Notes under the pieces: generated by a model | The model's database searches: none | What the model was told of the DNA's origin: nothing | The model's input: the letters and a program-made list of their open reading frames with translations, nothing else | Origin: Verpa conica | Taxonomy: Eukaryota; Ascomycota; Pezizomycetes; Pezizales; Morchellaceae | Assembly (NCBI GenBank): GCA_033030425.1 | Contig: JAUFSD010000001.1 | Coordinates: 2,790,001 to 2,854,000, forward strand | Direction: 5' to 3' | Length of the DNA stretch: 64,000 bases | Shown: positions 22,600 to 33,751 of the stretch, one piece after another | Layout: the number at the start of each line of letters is the position of its first letter | How positions within the stretch are numbered: position 1 is the stretch's first letter | Position numbers and translations under genes: made by a program

Positions 22600-25500
22600 A
22601 AAGACAGTAAAAACCCGCGCTGATTGATACTGGTGCCTCCGGATATGCTTTCATTGATGAATCGTTCGCGCGCCAGCATTCTTTTCCCCTGTTACCGTTA
22701 AAAACTCCCGGGCTCTAGAAGTCATAGACGGCCGAAGCGTAGGCCTCCGGGGCATTACCCATCTTTCCCATCTTGGTCTCTCTATAGGGACACCAGGAGC
22801 ATGCGCCGTTTTTTGTCACTTCCCTCGACACTATCCTCTTGTTTTAGGCATTCCCTGATGAAGCACCATGATGTGGCCATCAGGTTTGCCTCCAATCATG
22901 TCTCCTTCGGTTCCGATTACTGCATGAAACACTGCACCTCCTCCACCATTCCCGTCTGCCTCCACTGGTATCTCCCCCCCGGCTCCCGCTCTCAAGAAAA
23001 TTTCCATCGCAATGATTGGGGCTGTCCCCTTCTCCTTTTTGGCTAGAAAGAAGTCTTCTCGCATTTTGTCAATCTCCCTTTATGAGATTAACAAAGCTAT
23101 TGACCATAAGACTACCAAAGAGGATTGGAAGGCTAAAGTTCCGGTTGAGTACCATGATTTTTTGGATATGTTCGACGAACAGATCGCAAAAAACATGCCC
23201 CCACGCCGTATTTATGATCATAAGATTCCCCGGAGGGATGGAAAGGAACCCCTTTGGCCCCCTATATGGAATGTCTCGCGAGGAACTCGTCGCACTCAAA
23301 GAATACCTAGAGGACAATTTGTCCAAAGGATACATTAGAGACAGCTCCTCTCCTGCCGGTGCCCCTGTATTGTTCGCCAAGAAAGACGACGGAAGTCTCC
23401 GTCTCTGTGTTGACTACCGAGGAATTAACGAAATAACTATTAAAAATCGATATCCCCTTCCTCTCATTCGAGAAACCTTGGATCGCTTAGCTAAAGCAAA
23501 GTGGTACACCAAGTTGGACCTCAGGATGGGATACAATCAAGTACGCGTGGCAGAAAACGAGGAATGGAAAACCGCCTTCGTGACCCTGTATGGCCACTCT
23601 CAATACACCGTAATGCCCTTCGACTCACCAATGCCCCCGCAACCTTTCAGCACTTTATCAATGATTCCTTACGCATGTACCTCGAAGTCTTTTGCACTGC
23701 CTACCTAGACGACATTTTGATCTACAGTAACACTCTGGAAGAACACAAGGTCCACGTTCGTAAGATACTGGAAGCTCTGAAGGAAAATGGGATCTTTCTC
23801 AAACCTGAGAAATGTGAATTTCACGTTCAATCCACAAAGTACTTGGGTCTAATTATCTCCCTAACGGCATCGCGATGGACCCTAAGAAAGTGTCTGCCAT
23901 CGTGAATGGTCTGCCCCGAATGTGAAGGAAGTATGCGTTTATTGGGTTTGCGAATTTTTACCGGCGTTTTATTTTGGGTTTTTCTAATCTTGCCTCTCCT
24001 ATTACTGCTCTTACGAAAAAGGATACACCGTTCATATAGTCTCCTGAGTGCGAAGAAGCGCTTCGAGAAAATGAAAGAAGCTTTACCTCAGCTCCCATTC
24101 TCATGCACTTTGACGCCGACCGACCAATAGTGGTGGAAACCGATGCTTCCGATTATGTTTCCGCGGGTATCTTGTCCCAGTATGATGAAAACAACGTCAC
24201 TCCGTCCGGTGGCCTTTTTCTCCAAAAACATTCGCCCGCCGAATGCAATTACGAAATTTACGACAAAGAGCTACTAGCAATCATCGTAGCCTTTGAAGAA
24301 TGGAGACCAGAGTTGGAGAGTACCGAAGAGCCAATCTCCGTCATCACCGATCACCGTAATCTGGAATATTTTATGTCCACCAAGCAGTTGAATCGTCGCA
24401 GGCCAGGTGGTCCGAGTTTCTATCTCGTTTAATTTTAAAATTTCATATCGTCCTATGAAACAAGGAAACCCGATGCGACTAACTAGGAGATCTGGAGATC
24501 TACCTAAAGAGGGGGATGAAAGATTGGCTCATCGTAGTCAAACAGTGTTGAAAAGGAAAATTTTGACAGTAAGCTTGGTTTGTTTACGGGTTCTTTGTCA
24601 AATGAACCCGCTCAAGAAACGACCCCACTGGAAAAGTTGTTTACCAAAGCCTATGCTAATGATTCCGCCTCAAAAAATTCTAGAACTTCTTCGCCGCTGC
24701 AACATTCAAAGGAAATAACTCCCGCTGAGTCTCAACGTCAACGGAAAACTTTGCTATCGAGGCACCCTTTACGTCCTGCACCACAACGAATTAAAGCTGG
24801 AATTGCTGAAACAGTACCACGACTCCCCTCCGCCGGCCATCCGGTGACGCCAAAGACCTTCGAACTTCGAGTAGAGACTACTACCTGGCCAAAGATGGGA
24901 AGTTTCGTGAGCGATATGTTAAGAATTGTCACACTTGTAGCCGCAGCAAACCATCGTACAATGCCCCGTCTGGAATTCTTCGTCCCCTGCCCATTCCAAA
25001 TCAACCTTGGCAGGACATTTCCATGGACTTCGTCACTGGCCTACCGTCGAGTAATGGGTGACGATGCCATTTTCGTTGTGGTCGATAGACTCTCCAAGAT
25101 GCGCCATCTCCTCCCCTGCCATACCACTGCCAACGCTCAAGACGTCGCACGTTTGTACCTTGAAACGTCTGGAAACTTCACGGCCTCACTCTTACGGTAA
25201 TCTCGGATCGCGGAACTCGGTTCACGTCCCGCTTCTGCAATGCCTGTGTAAACAGTTGAAGATTGAGTCCAAATTATCTACGGCCTTCCATCCTCGGACC
25301 GATGGACAAACAGAACGCGTCAACGCTGTACTGGAACAGTACCTCCGAAGCTTTGTGTCTTATCAACAAGACGACTGGTCCAGCTGGCTTCCCATCGTCG
25401 AGTTCGCGGCTAACAATCACTTTTCGGAACCACCAAAGTTAGCCCGTTCTTCGCCAATTACGGATTCCACCTCGGTTTACCCTTGACTTGGTCCCTCATG

Positions 25501-26280
25501 ATAGGTCCCCCCAGTATCGACGCTCTAAGTTTGCCCGTAAAATGGAAGACTTACACGACTACCTTCGCGGAGAAATGAAGCTCGCTCAAGATGCCCAAGA
25601 AAACACTGCCAATGCCCAGCGTATCCCTGCTCCCGACTATAAAGTTGGAGATCAAGTTTGGCTGTCTGCCAAAAATATCCGAACCCAGAGGCCCTCAAAG
25701 AAATTGGACTGGAAACAACTTTGGTCGGTTTACCGTTAAGAAGGTTATCGGTCCCTATCTTTACGAACTTGATCTTCCAGCTACCATGGCCAATCATCCC
25801 GTGTTTCACGTTTCCCAGCTTCGCCCCGTCGCCACCGATCCCATTCCCGCCATGTTCCTCCCCCTGCTCCCCATTGTTGAAGGAGAAACGGAGTGGGAAG
25901 TGGAGGAGATTCTCGACGCCCGGCCACGGCATCAAAGCGCCCTCAGCACCTCGTCAAGTGGACAGGCTATGACCTACCTACGTGGGAGCCCCCGAATACA
26001 TTGAACAATGCGCTGCCCTCGACATCTTCTATCGCCGACATCCAACCAAGCCTGACTTTCGCCAAAGCCTCACTGGATTCTCGCAGGAAAGTCGAGCATC
26101 GGGAGGGCGCTCATATCGCGGGCAGCTCCGAGGATACCAACGCCACCGTCGCACGAAACAAGACCAAAACCGGACCACACCCCAGTAAGAGAGTCACCTT
26201 CGACCTCGCCCCCACTCGGCGATCGAGTCGATTGAATGCGCGCATTGTGAAGCAATTTAACGGAAAGGGAATAATGGGCG
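22600..26280 (+). pseudogene. pol region (PR-RT-RNaseH-IN-chromodomain), frame-broken
   Basis: Pieces in shifting frames are as follows. Protease LIDTGAS at about 22620. RT at about 23250-23880 with [32 protein letters not shown] and the catalytic YLDD at about 23702. RNase H at about 24100-24400 with [16 protein letters not shown] and TDHRNL. Integrase at about 24770-25480 with the CHTCSRSK zinc part, [15 protein letters not shown] and [12 protein letters not shown], so the catalytic D, D and E positions are visible. A chromodomain at about 25880-26010 (WEVEEILDAR, LVKWTGYD, TWEP) follows. Catalytic motifs survive although the frame is interrupted at least half a dozen times. The last frame runs on into the right LTR. 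Confidence 0.88.
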
Positions 26281-26755
26281 CAGGAAGGCTCGTATCCGCG
26301 CACGCGAGGTTGATGGGGGTTTGTGTCTTTGGCAATAAGGTTCTCCGGGCCGACGGCCCTCGTAGTAGTTTCGGAATTTACGTAACGTTATCGTATGACC
26401 CCAGGAGCTCTTTGTACACTTTGTATGCGGTTTGTATGGGAAAGATACGCTTTCTGTTGGATATGACATATCCAACAGAAACAGATGAAATTTAGTTGGA
26501 GTGAAAAAGTTTTCTTTGGCGTTAAGGTTATTTTGGAAGCAGAGAAGAAGGAAGAAATAGGGAAACGTATAAGGAGGGCGCCATGCGATTTTCTTAGGCA
26601 CGCAACGTCTTGTTTATATTGTCTAGTAAAGAAATATTACAGAGTTTTTCACTTGTAATATCTTTTGCCATAACACCGTTCATTGTCGCCGTCTTAGTCG
26701 CTGTCACCGTCCCGTTGCCTAGGCTTTACCATACCATCCCAACCGCCCCGCCACA
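26114..26755 (+). repeat. Right LTR of the gypsy element
   Basis: 642 bp. It begins TATCGCGGG where the left LTR has TGTCGCGGG, and ends CCGCCACA followed by TCTTA. The terminal TG is therefore mutated to TA in this copy. The pol frame continues about 380 bases into this LTR. Confidence 0.9.
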
Positions 26756-26977
26756 TCTTATGAGTACAAATGGTTCTTACACTTTCGCCTAACGTACTTT
26801 TGCCGGTAATATCGCTGTGCCATCTTAGATTAAATACATTATTGATAATAGAATATATTAAAATCCCTCTTGTCCAGTATGATAGGATAGAATTGCTTGC
26901 TAGAGTACAACAATATCACGAACCCCAGTCTACTCGGGCTTAAGAAGTTATTATAATGTATATACTAAGAAGGGGGG
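26756..26977. other. Host DNA between the gypsy and LINE insertions
   Basis: About 220 bases of AT-rich DNA lie between the right gypsy target duplication and the LINE target duplication. No frame is seen. It was probably the upstream region of the small ORF now at 33765. Confidence 0.6.
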
Positions 26978-26990
26978 ACAAAGTAACGCT

Positions 26991-28954
26991 ATGGATCCTC
27001 CTTCCCCTCTATTTTCTCAATTTTTGAAATTCAACACCAAAATTTTGCGTGGCAACCAGTTTTCCCCACCAAACCTACCCAAAATCCCAGGCTTCAAAAT
27101 GCCAAGCCCTGACCCCTCTTTCACTGATGTCTTCGACAACCTGCAAACTGGCCTTATAGACCACGAGATAGGCATGCCGGACTCCTCTCTCATCGCCTCT
27201 ACTGTTGCCGAAGCCATGAACGACGGCAATACCTCCCCTATGGAAAAACTGCTCCTCACCCTCCTGTGCTCAACCTTCAAAGTTGCGGCTCAGGCTAAAC
27301 ATGCCGCACTCGAACTCTCCCACCAACTCAACACAGTCACTGCCGCAGTTGATGACATTCAGTCAAAGACTCGGTACGCTTCCAACCACCCCCCCACCAG
27401 TGTTTACGACCGCTTTGAGAGGCTCGAAGCAATAGTCAAAAGCATCAAAAACTCGACCTCGTCCCCCCCTGCCACCTTTCCCCACCAAAGAGCGCAACCG
27501 TCCCCCCCCGCCGGTCCCGCCTACCAAAGTCCCCCCGCTGCCAAATCCTCCCCCAAGCCGGTCACTGTCACTGAAAAGATGTCCTATGTAGACGCAGCTA
27601 AGTCGGCTGCCTCTACCGCCCCAAAGACCACCAACCCCCGCCCCAAGCAGCGAAAAGTCACGGAGGATAAGCCCAAGACCTTACCCACTGCCCAGCGAAG
27701 GTTCTTTTCGTCCAGACAGACCCCCTCCCCCCTCAAAGACTCCGAACTTCTCGTCCAACGTCTCCCTGCCCTCCTAGGCCAGTTCCTCGCCAAAGGAGGA
27801 CAAGTTGCCCCCGTCACCTCCCTCACAGTCTCCATTAACCAGCGTGGAGCTGTCTCAGTCACTGCCCCCCCAACAGTTTCAGCATCCACATACGCCCCCT
27901 TCTTCGAAGGACTCACAGCCATACTCAACCAAACGGTTAACGATCCCACAAACCCGTTCCAACTGTTTAAACAAGCCCCCACCACCTGTGATGTAGCCAT
28001 CAGAGGCATCCCGCTAAACGAATTCCCCAGTCTCGATCAACTGAAAAAGTCCTTCCCTTTTCAAGGAGACAGCGTGGGGGCAGCGTTACCACAGGATACA
28101 ACTAACTCAATGGCACGGTAACTATCCGTTACAAGCAAAATACCAAGGGTTTGTGAAGTAAGATGTGGGTTCAGCGATCGCGAGGCGATGTAACAGCAGA
28201 GAGGCAGCGAAGAAAGAAGTTTGTATTGGTTCTGACTGAAGAAACGTTGCGTAAAGAAAAGAGAAAGAAAACTATTACAGAGAGGGAGCAACGCTCCCTA
28301 TTTATACACAAAATCTCTTCTTTGTACAATGCCTTTGTCCTTCGCCTCAACACTGGTTACCCTGCCTCCCTCCTTGCACGAGTCACGCCAAGACTCGCCC
28401 TGGCGTCCTAATCATTCCGTGAAATCCCTGAAGCAGTAAAACTCGCAACAGGGATCACTCCCCTCGACACCCGCTTCCTTACCGCTGACAATGCCGCCCG
28501 CAACACCCAGAAATTCTCAACGGTTGTTGTCACTGTCACTGCTGAGGAGGCAGCCATTATCGGCACCACCATCAGACTTTTCTCACGTCCTCGCCACTGC
28601 TCTGTCATGTGGTCAGCCTCCAAAGCTACCCTCTGCCGCAACTGCTACAAGTTCGGACACCCAACCAAAGGGTGCAAACAGAAAGAACCTACCTGCCCCA
28701 TCTGCTCTCTAGGCCACTCTAGGGACAAACACCAGTGCGCCGTTACTACGTGCCCTGGCCACGTCCGCCCTAAGCCCAACTGCTGCGTTGCCACCCCCTC
28801 CAAGTGTGTCAACTGTGGAGGAAACCACACAGCAAATTTTTCGAAGTGCCCCCATCGCATTTCCATCATCAACAAACTTAGAGAAGGACCTACCCAGGAG
28901 GCCCAACCCTCTTCAGAAGCCACCGAGGAAGTGGCCATGAATGACACCAATTAA
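26991..28954 (+). pseudogene. LINE ORF1 (gag-like, zinc knuckles), split by an insertion
   Basis: The first part (26991-28056) is proline/serine-rich with a conserved stretch CDVAIRGIPLNEF near its end. The second part (28419-28954) carries knuckles CRNCYKFGHPTKGC, a CPIC...H...C variant and CVNCGGNHTANFSKC, then a stop. Lengths 1066 + 536 = 1602 nt show the two parts are in one frame (533 aa) once the insertion and one TTCC copy are set aside. The first codons ATGGA lie in the target duplication, so the start codon comes from the host, not from the element. The native start may be lost or may be a later Met. Confidence 0.85.
28057..28414 (-). mobile_element. 358-bp insertion in LINE ORF1, solo-LTR-like
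   Basis: The insert is flanked by TTCC at 28053-28056 and 28415-28418, and its removal with one TTCC restores the ORF1 frame exactly. Read on the minus strand it starts TGATTAGGACGCC, has a TATAAATA box (complement at 28299-28306) followed at once by a GGGAGC...GCTCCC hairpin, then pyrimidine-rich sequence. That resembles an LTR promoter and R region. The far end reads ...CCTTGAAAAG rather than CA and the duplication is four bases, so the solo-LTR reading is likely but not clean. Confidence 0.6.
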
Positions 28955-29110
28955 AAATGTTTAGTACGGCCACTAAACATAATCCTTCACTTAACATCAT
29001 TCAACACAACTGCGCCGGGAGCAATAATGTGTTTCTTTCTCTATTCTCAAACCCAGTAGTTCACTCGGCACAGGTTATAGCTGTGCAAGAACCCCCTTTA
29101 TTTAATCGTT

Positions 29111-30368
29111 TGTGACGATCTAACCATCGTCATAATTAGTCTCAAGTACCTCTCAATAGAGACGCCTAAGGATCTCCCTTGAGGGATAAGACTAGCTATC
29201 CTGTTCCGGTCAATAGATACTAAGGAAAGTCATTACTATGATAGCCCAATCCCTAAGCGAGCTGGCGAGCTCCTAGGACGGAGTGAAGCTCACCGTCGTC
29301 GGTATGCGACAGAGAACAGAGTAATGCGTCTGTAGCTTATAGCTACGGGAGATACTAGTGCAATGAGACTGAAACTGTTGCCTCCTTGAACAGAGTTAAG
29401 CTCCTGTTCCTCTAGGAGGAATAACAACGGTTTCGCTGATGGCCAACCTTATGGTAGGCCGAAAGCCGTGAGATAAGAGCAAAGCTATGCTTAGTAGTTA
29501 GGGCCGCCAGCAAAAAGTAATAATTAACCTGGCGGCGTCACGAATCGAACCATACGGGGCTATGCCTTGTGCTTCGCCCTAAGGTCCTTATGGATCAAGA
29601 TTACCTCTCCGCCACGTCCCCAGGTTGGACTAGGAATGTGGGAAAGGAATCTAAGCAACGGCAGGAATCACCAGTGGGTTACCCTACCTAGGGGACTCTG
29701 TGTTTTCTAAAAACACCCCCGAGGCGCCCCACTGTGCCACCCGCCGTTTGCAGAGGGGGCCCCCCTGAGTTGCTGATTCCCTAACAAAAAGACAAGTTTT
29801 GGACCCCAAAAATAACCCCAAAACCGTCAGGAAAATTCGTCCAACCGAACCAAACTCGGAGGGTATATGGGGGACAGTGCTGCGAATCCATAGGTGCAAT
29901 CGGATTTGAAATCGGACCATTTTAGCAATAGTTACAGAGCTTTTAGTAACTAACGCTTTTAGTCGCTAGTCTATCGACCCCGCTAGTTCTTAGGGGCGCT
30001 CTAGACTCAGTTGATTTCCAAGCGCGGAGGAATTGTTCCCCCGCTTCTTGGCAGCCTGCTCGCAATCAAAATCATAGCTTAAACCCGTCCTTCCCCCAGG
30101 ACAATCATTCTTGCTAGTCAACGAACAATAGTTGTTCAGAGACCCTCATACTCTTTGCTAAAGACGTTTGTCTTCCCCTGGGAAGCAGAGCCTTTTAAAG
30201 TCTTTAGTTATCTATCCATAAAATCCTTATTCCTGTTTTGCCTAGGGACTGTCGACCTTCCGTGTTGACGAGCGGTTCTAAGCCTCGCTGCTGAAGCTTC
30301 TCGTCAGAAAGGGAGGTTGTTGGTTTTTTTTGGTACGGCAGTACTCCCGTGGGAGTGCCCCCGTTACA
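29111..30368. mobile_element. 1258-bp solo-LTR-like insertion in LINE ORF2
   Basis: The insert starts TGTGACG and ends CGTTACA, nearly inverse ends of TG...CA type. It is flanked by the 5-bp duplication TCGTT (29106-29110 and 30369-30373). Removing it with one TCGTT restores ORF2 in frame. It has no coding frame of note and many short hairpins (ACTCCC-GT-GGGAGT at about 30341-30354, CTTCCC-CT-GGGAAG at about 30173-30186, GTAGC-TTATA-GCTAC at about 29332-29346). The ends and duplication fit a solo LTR of a gypsy-type element unrelated to the one at 20315, or a small non-autonomous LTR element. Orientation is not determined. Confidence 0.75.
29530..29622 (-). other. tRNA-like segment with A- and B-box motifs
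   Basis: On the minus strand this reads TGGCGGAGAGG (A-box-like), about 50 nt, then GGTTCGATTCG (B-box-like), with end complementarity TGGCGG/CCGCCA. The T-arm stem does not pair well, so it is not a functional tRNA as I read it. It lies inside the 1258-bp insertion and may be a tRNA-derived piece or a chance likeness. Confidence 0.4.
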
Positions 30369-33300
30369 TCGTTCCCCTTTAATTGCACCTAACTTCGCTC
30401 TTTTCAAACCCACACCCACACTTCAGACAGATAAGGTGTCGGTGTGTTTTTATATTAATCTTTCCTTCTTGGATAAGAACTCCGTTACCCAATCTCCCTC
30501 ACACCAAGGAGACATTATTTCCATTACATTACATCTAGCAACCTCAAGCCACTCGTTCTCATCCTTAACACTTGTCAACGTTTACAACAGACAAGTGTCC
30601 GACTCTGTTAGATCTATTTCCCCCCACATGGCCTTTCCGGCCTTATCCACTCCCACTGTCGTGGTCGGAGACTTTAACGTTCACTCCCCCGCTGCGGACC
30701 CACTACGAAAGTTCTCGTCAACAGAACTAAATCTTTCCACTCCTTACTTTAGGTTAGCCAATCAACTTGGCTTCTCGCTCATTAACACCCCAGGGAAATT
30801 TACCAGAATCTCCCCAGACCCAAGGAAGCGGCACAGTGTTATCGACTTTACTTGGGCAAATCAACCGGCAATTCAATTAATTTCAAAATGGCTTATTCTA
30901 CCAGTTTCGTCCGGCTCAGACTACAGAGTTATCCTCTGCCAGCTGGTTCCCCCCGGCACCGATTTCACTCCTTACAATACTCCCAACTGGTCCCTTGTTA
31001 ACTGGGACCTTATAACTTCTCATCTAAGTCAGTTTCAATTACCCTCAGATTTTTCCAACTTAGATAACTGGTTCGACAAGTCCTTTAACCAGCTTCACAA
31101 CACACTCCTTTTGCATACCCCCACAAAAAAAGTCTCATCATGGTTGAAGCCCTGGTGGAACCCCAATCTCTCTCAACTAAGGTCCATCTACCACAGTGTC
31201 CATAAGTCCTACCGCAAAGGACTTTCCCCTCCATTCGAGCTAAAAGCGGCCAAAAATGCCTACTTTAACGCTATCAAAAAGGCCAAACGCGACCATTGGA
31301 ACGTGTTTGTATCCAACGCCTCCCCTTCCGATATGTGGCGTCTTAAGAAAATGGCCACCAGATCAGAGGACCGGATCCCCTCCATTCCCAACTCTCCCAC
31401 ACCCCAAATACTGAATGAAAATTTAGTAAAAGCATTCTTTCCCCCAAGGCCTGACACAGGCTCCCCCATGCCCCTACGGCACAGTAACGTTCCAGTCATT
31501 ACCCCGGAAGAAGTTCAAATCGTTCTTTCCAAAACCTCCAATCTTTCAGCTCCGGGCCCCGACTCCATTCCCTATTCGGTATGGAAAGGCATTCACAGAA
31601 TTAACCCGACAATCATTCCCAGAATTCTTACTCCTCTTTTAAAATACGGGTACCACCCACTCTCTCTTAAAAAGGCAAACGGCGTAGTTCTAGCCAAGCC
31701 AGGCAAAGACGACTACTCAGCCACCACTTCCTATCGAATAATAGTACTCCTCCAAACCTTTTCAAAAATTTTGGAGAAAGTAGTTACACTCAGACTGGCA
31801 AAAATAGCGAAAGCTACTGGCCTAGTACACCCACACCAATGCGGCTCAGTCGCAGGCCTCTCCACCTCAGACGCCACCACAGTCTTTTACAACGAAATTA
31901 GAGCTATGCAGCTAGCGAAACTTAAAGTCTCCACCCTCTTTTTGGATATTAAAGGAGGTTTTGACAACGTGGTTAAACACACTCTTGCCTCCATTCTTAC
32001 CTCGCAATCCGCTCCCTCCTATATGGTTAATTGGATTCTCTCCTTCTTATCCGACCGCTGGGTTACCCTCCTTTATAAAGGTTCCCCCAAGCTAGCCGTT
32101 CCCGTTCAAGTAGGGGTCCCCCAAGGATCCCCCATCTCTCCTTTATTATTTGTTATTTACGTTAGCGTTTTACACCACCTAGAACCCTCACCAGGTATTA
32201 CCTTATCATACGTTGACGATTTTGCTATTACGGTTGCCTCCCCCACAGTGGAGGAAAACATTCTCTTACTTCAAGAAAATTACTATCGTCTCAAAAACGA
32301 TGCAGCCCCCCATAACGTGTCCTTCTCGGTTGCTAAAACTGAGTTGATGCACTGGCGCACCCCCAGAGACAAATCACCCATCTCACATCTCCCCGTGTGC
32401 ATCGATGGGCACATCTTTCATCCAAAACCAATAGTCCGGTGGGTCGGCTACTGGTTCTCACCTGCATTCAACCCAAACGATCATTTTTTGAGAAGACTGG
32501 CGTCAGCCCAGGCTTCCTTTGGTATTCTTCAAAGATTTTCCTCCCCCGGGAAAGGACTCTCCTCAAGCAATTGCAGGAAACTAGCCATCCTTGCCATTCG
32601 CCTTATGCTTACCTATGGTGCCACTCTTTTTACCCCCACCTCAGCCCTAAAAGAAATGGAGGTCTTTTGGAACTCCGTTCTCAGGTGGACCCTCGGCTGC
32701 TTCAGAGCAACCAATCTATATGCCCTATGGGCGGAGGCCTCCACCCCCCCATTAGTGCTCTACCTTCATTATCTTAAAATCAAACACGCCATCAGGGTTG
32801 CAACAGCCCACCCCCTCAACAACCCAGTTACAGCTCGATTCGACGCTTCTTTCCCGACCATCTCACCCGAACGGAGCTACTCCCACTCCGAGCTTCTTAA
32901 AGGTCTTCCCAATCCTCCCAAAAAATGGAACTCGACTGCCAAAACAGGAGTCAATCACCTACCCATCGAGTTTCTTGGTTCCCTCATAAAGCCGCTACTA
33001 GGCTCCAATCTTAGCCACAAAAACTACTCAATGGCTATCAAACAACAACTTCTAAAGAATTGGGAGACCCTCTATCCACCACCCAATTACTACAAATATG
33101 GGTGTTCGTTCACGACACCATATTTTATGTCTCTCCATAAATACCAGGCCTCCCGTCTCCACCAAATGCGTGTGGAAAAAAGTTACCTAAACGCCCACAA
33201 GTCGTGGATCAATCTTCACACAACCGACATCTGTCCCAGGTGTTCCCTCTCGCCCGAAACCACGGAGCATGTACTTCTACACTGCCCTAGCCTCTCCGCC

Positions 33301-33751
33301 TCCAGAGACTCCTTATTACCGAATGTCAGCTCTCTCGACAAAATCTGAAGCTCTGAAGCTCTATCTCTACTCGTCGGGAGCTTCGTCGTCCAAAACAAGA
33401 TTAACTTTCCAAAGAAGGCACTCCCGTCACCAGTGCCATCTCCCTCCACTATGTCCTCCCTCACCTCCATTACTTACTCCGAAGCATAAGGAGTCATCAG
33501 TTTTGCCAAGTCCGTGTATAACGGCAACAAGACAATAAGTCGCCAAAAGAAGGACAGAAACGTGCAGCGTATTTTACTTTGTTAACCTTTCTTTGTGTTT
33601 ATTTTACAAGTTTGGAATTTTGCAAGGGGACGTGTTTTATTTTTAGGAAGGGGAAGGGTTCTTTTTAGGTCATAGTTTAAACTGCATACCAGATTTTGTA
33701 CCCAGAATAATAAAATCACTTGAATTAAAAAAAAAAAAAAAAAAAAAAAAA

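Larger units (their letters stand above)
20315..26755 (+). mobile_element. Ty3/gypsy chromovirus LTR retrotransposon, full length, decayed
   Basis: The element is 6441 bp with two 642-bp LTRs and TCTTA duplications. The internal order is gag zinc knuckle, aspartic protease, reverse transcriptase, RNase H, integrase and chromodomain. That is the Ty3/gypsy order, and the terminal chromodomain places it among chromoviruses. The coding frame is broken many times, so it cannot make a full polyprotein. The sequence after the left LTR (CTACGTCGCGTCC...) is not an obvious TGG-type tRNA primer site. A short purine run GGGAGGG at about 26101-26107 may be the polypurine tract. Confidence 0.92.
28957..33348 (+). 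pseudogene. LINE ORF2 (endonuclease-reverse transcriptase), split by an insertion
   Basis: It begins at ATG 28957, three bases past the ORF1 stop, with IIQHNCAGSNN and VIAVQEPPLF of an APE-type endonuclease. It is cut at 29110 and resumes at 30374. The resumed part has VVVGDFNVHSP of the endonuclease, RT motifs (FLDIKGGFDNV, GVPQGSPISPLLF, catalytic YVDD at about 32210) and a C-terminal CPRC...H...C knuckle at about 33230-33285. Lengths 154 + 2975 = 3129 nt, i.e. 1042 aa in one frame without the insertion. No frameshift or stop is seen inside either part. Confidence 0.9.
26996..33751 (+). mobile_element. Tad1-like LINE, 5'-truncated, with two nested insertions
   Basis: This non-LTR retrotransposon is flanked by the 18-bp duplication ACAAAGTAACGCTATGGA (26978-26995 and 33752-33769) and has a poly-A tail of about 25 at 33727-33751. 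ORF1 has three CCHC-type knuckles. ORF2 has an endonuclease, a reverse transcriptase and a C-terminal CCHC motif, and I see no RNase H. This order fits the fungal Tad1 clade. Two insertions (28057-28414 and 29111-30368) interrupt it. Without them and their duplications the element is about 5.1 kb. There is no 5' untranslated part, so the 5' end is probably truncated. Confidence 0.9.

Noticed and set aside
29434..29490. Hammerhead-ribozyme-like CTGATG...CGAAA in the 1258-bp element
   Set aside because: The conserved A after CTGATG is missing and the flanks pair as one simple long hairpin, so the hammerhead core is not met.
30019..30034. 15-base match AGCGCGGAGGAATTG shared with about 42596
   Set aside because: A match of this length is expected by chance in 64 kb, and the flanks do not extend it.
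30349..30373. Start of a long frame at GTG 30349 as an ORF2 N-terminus
   Set aside because: Those codons belong to the end of the inserted element; the native ORF2 continues from 29110 to 30374.
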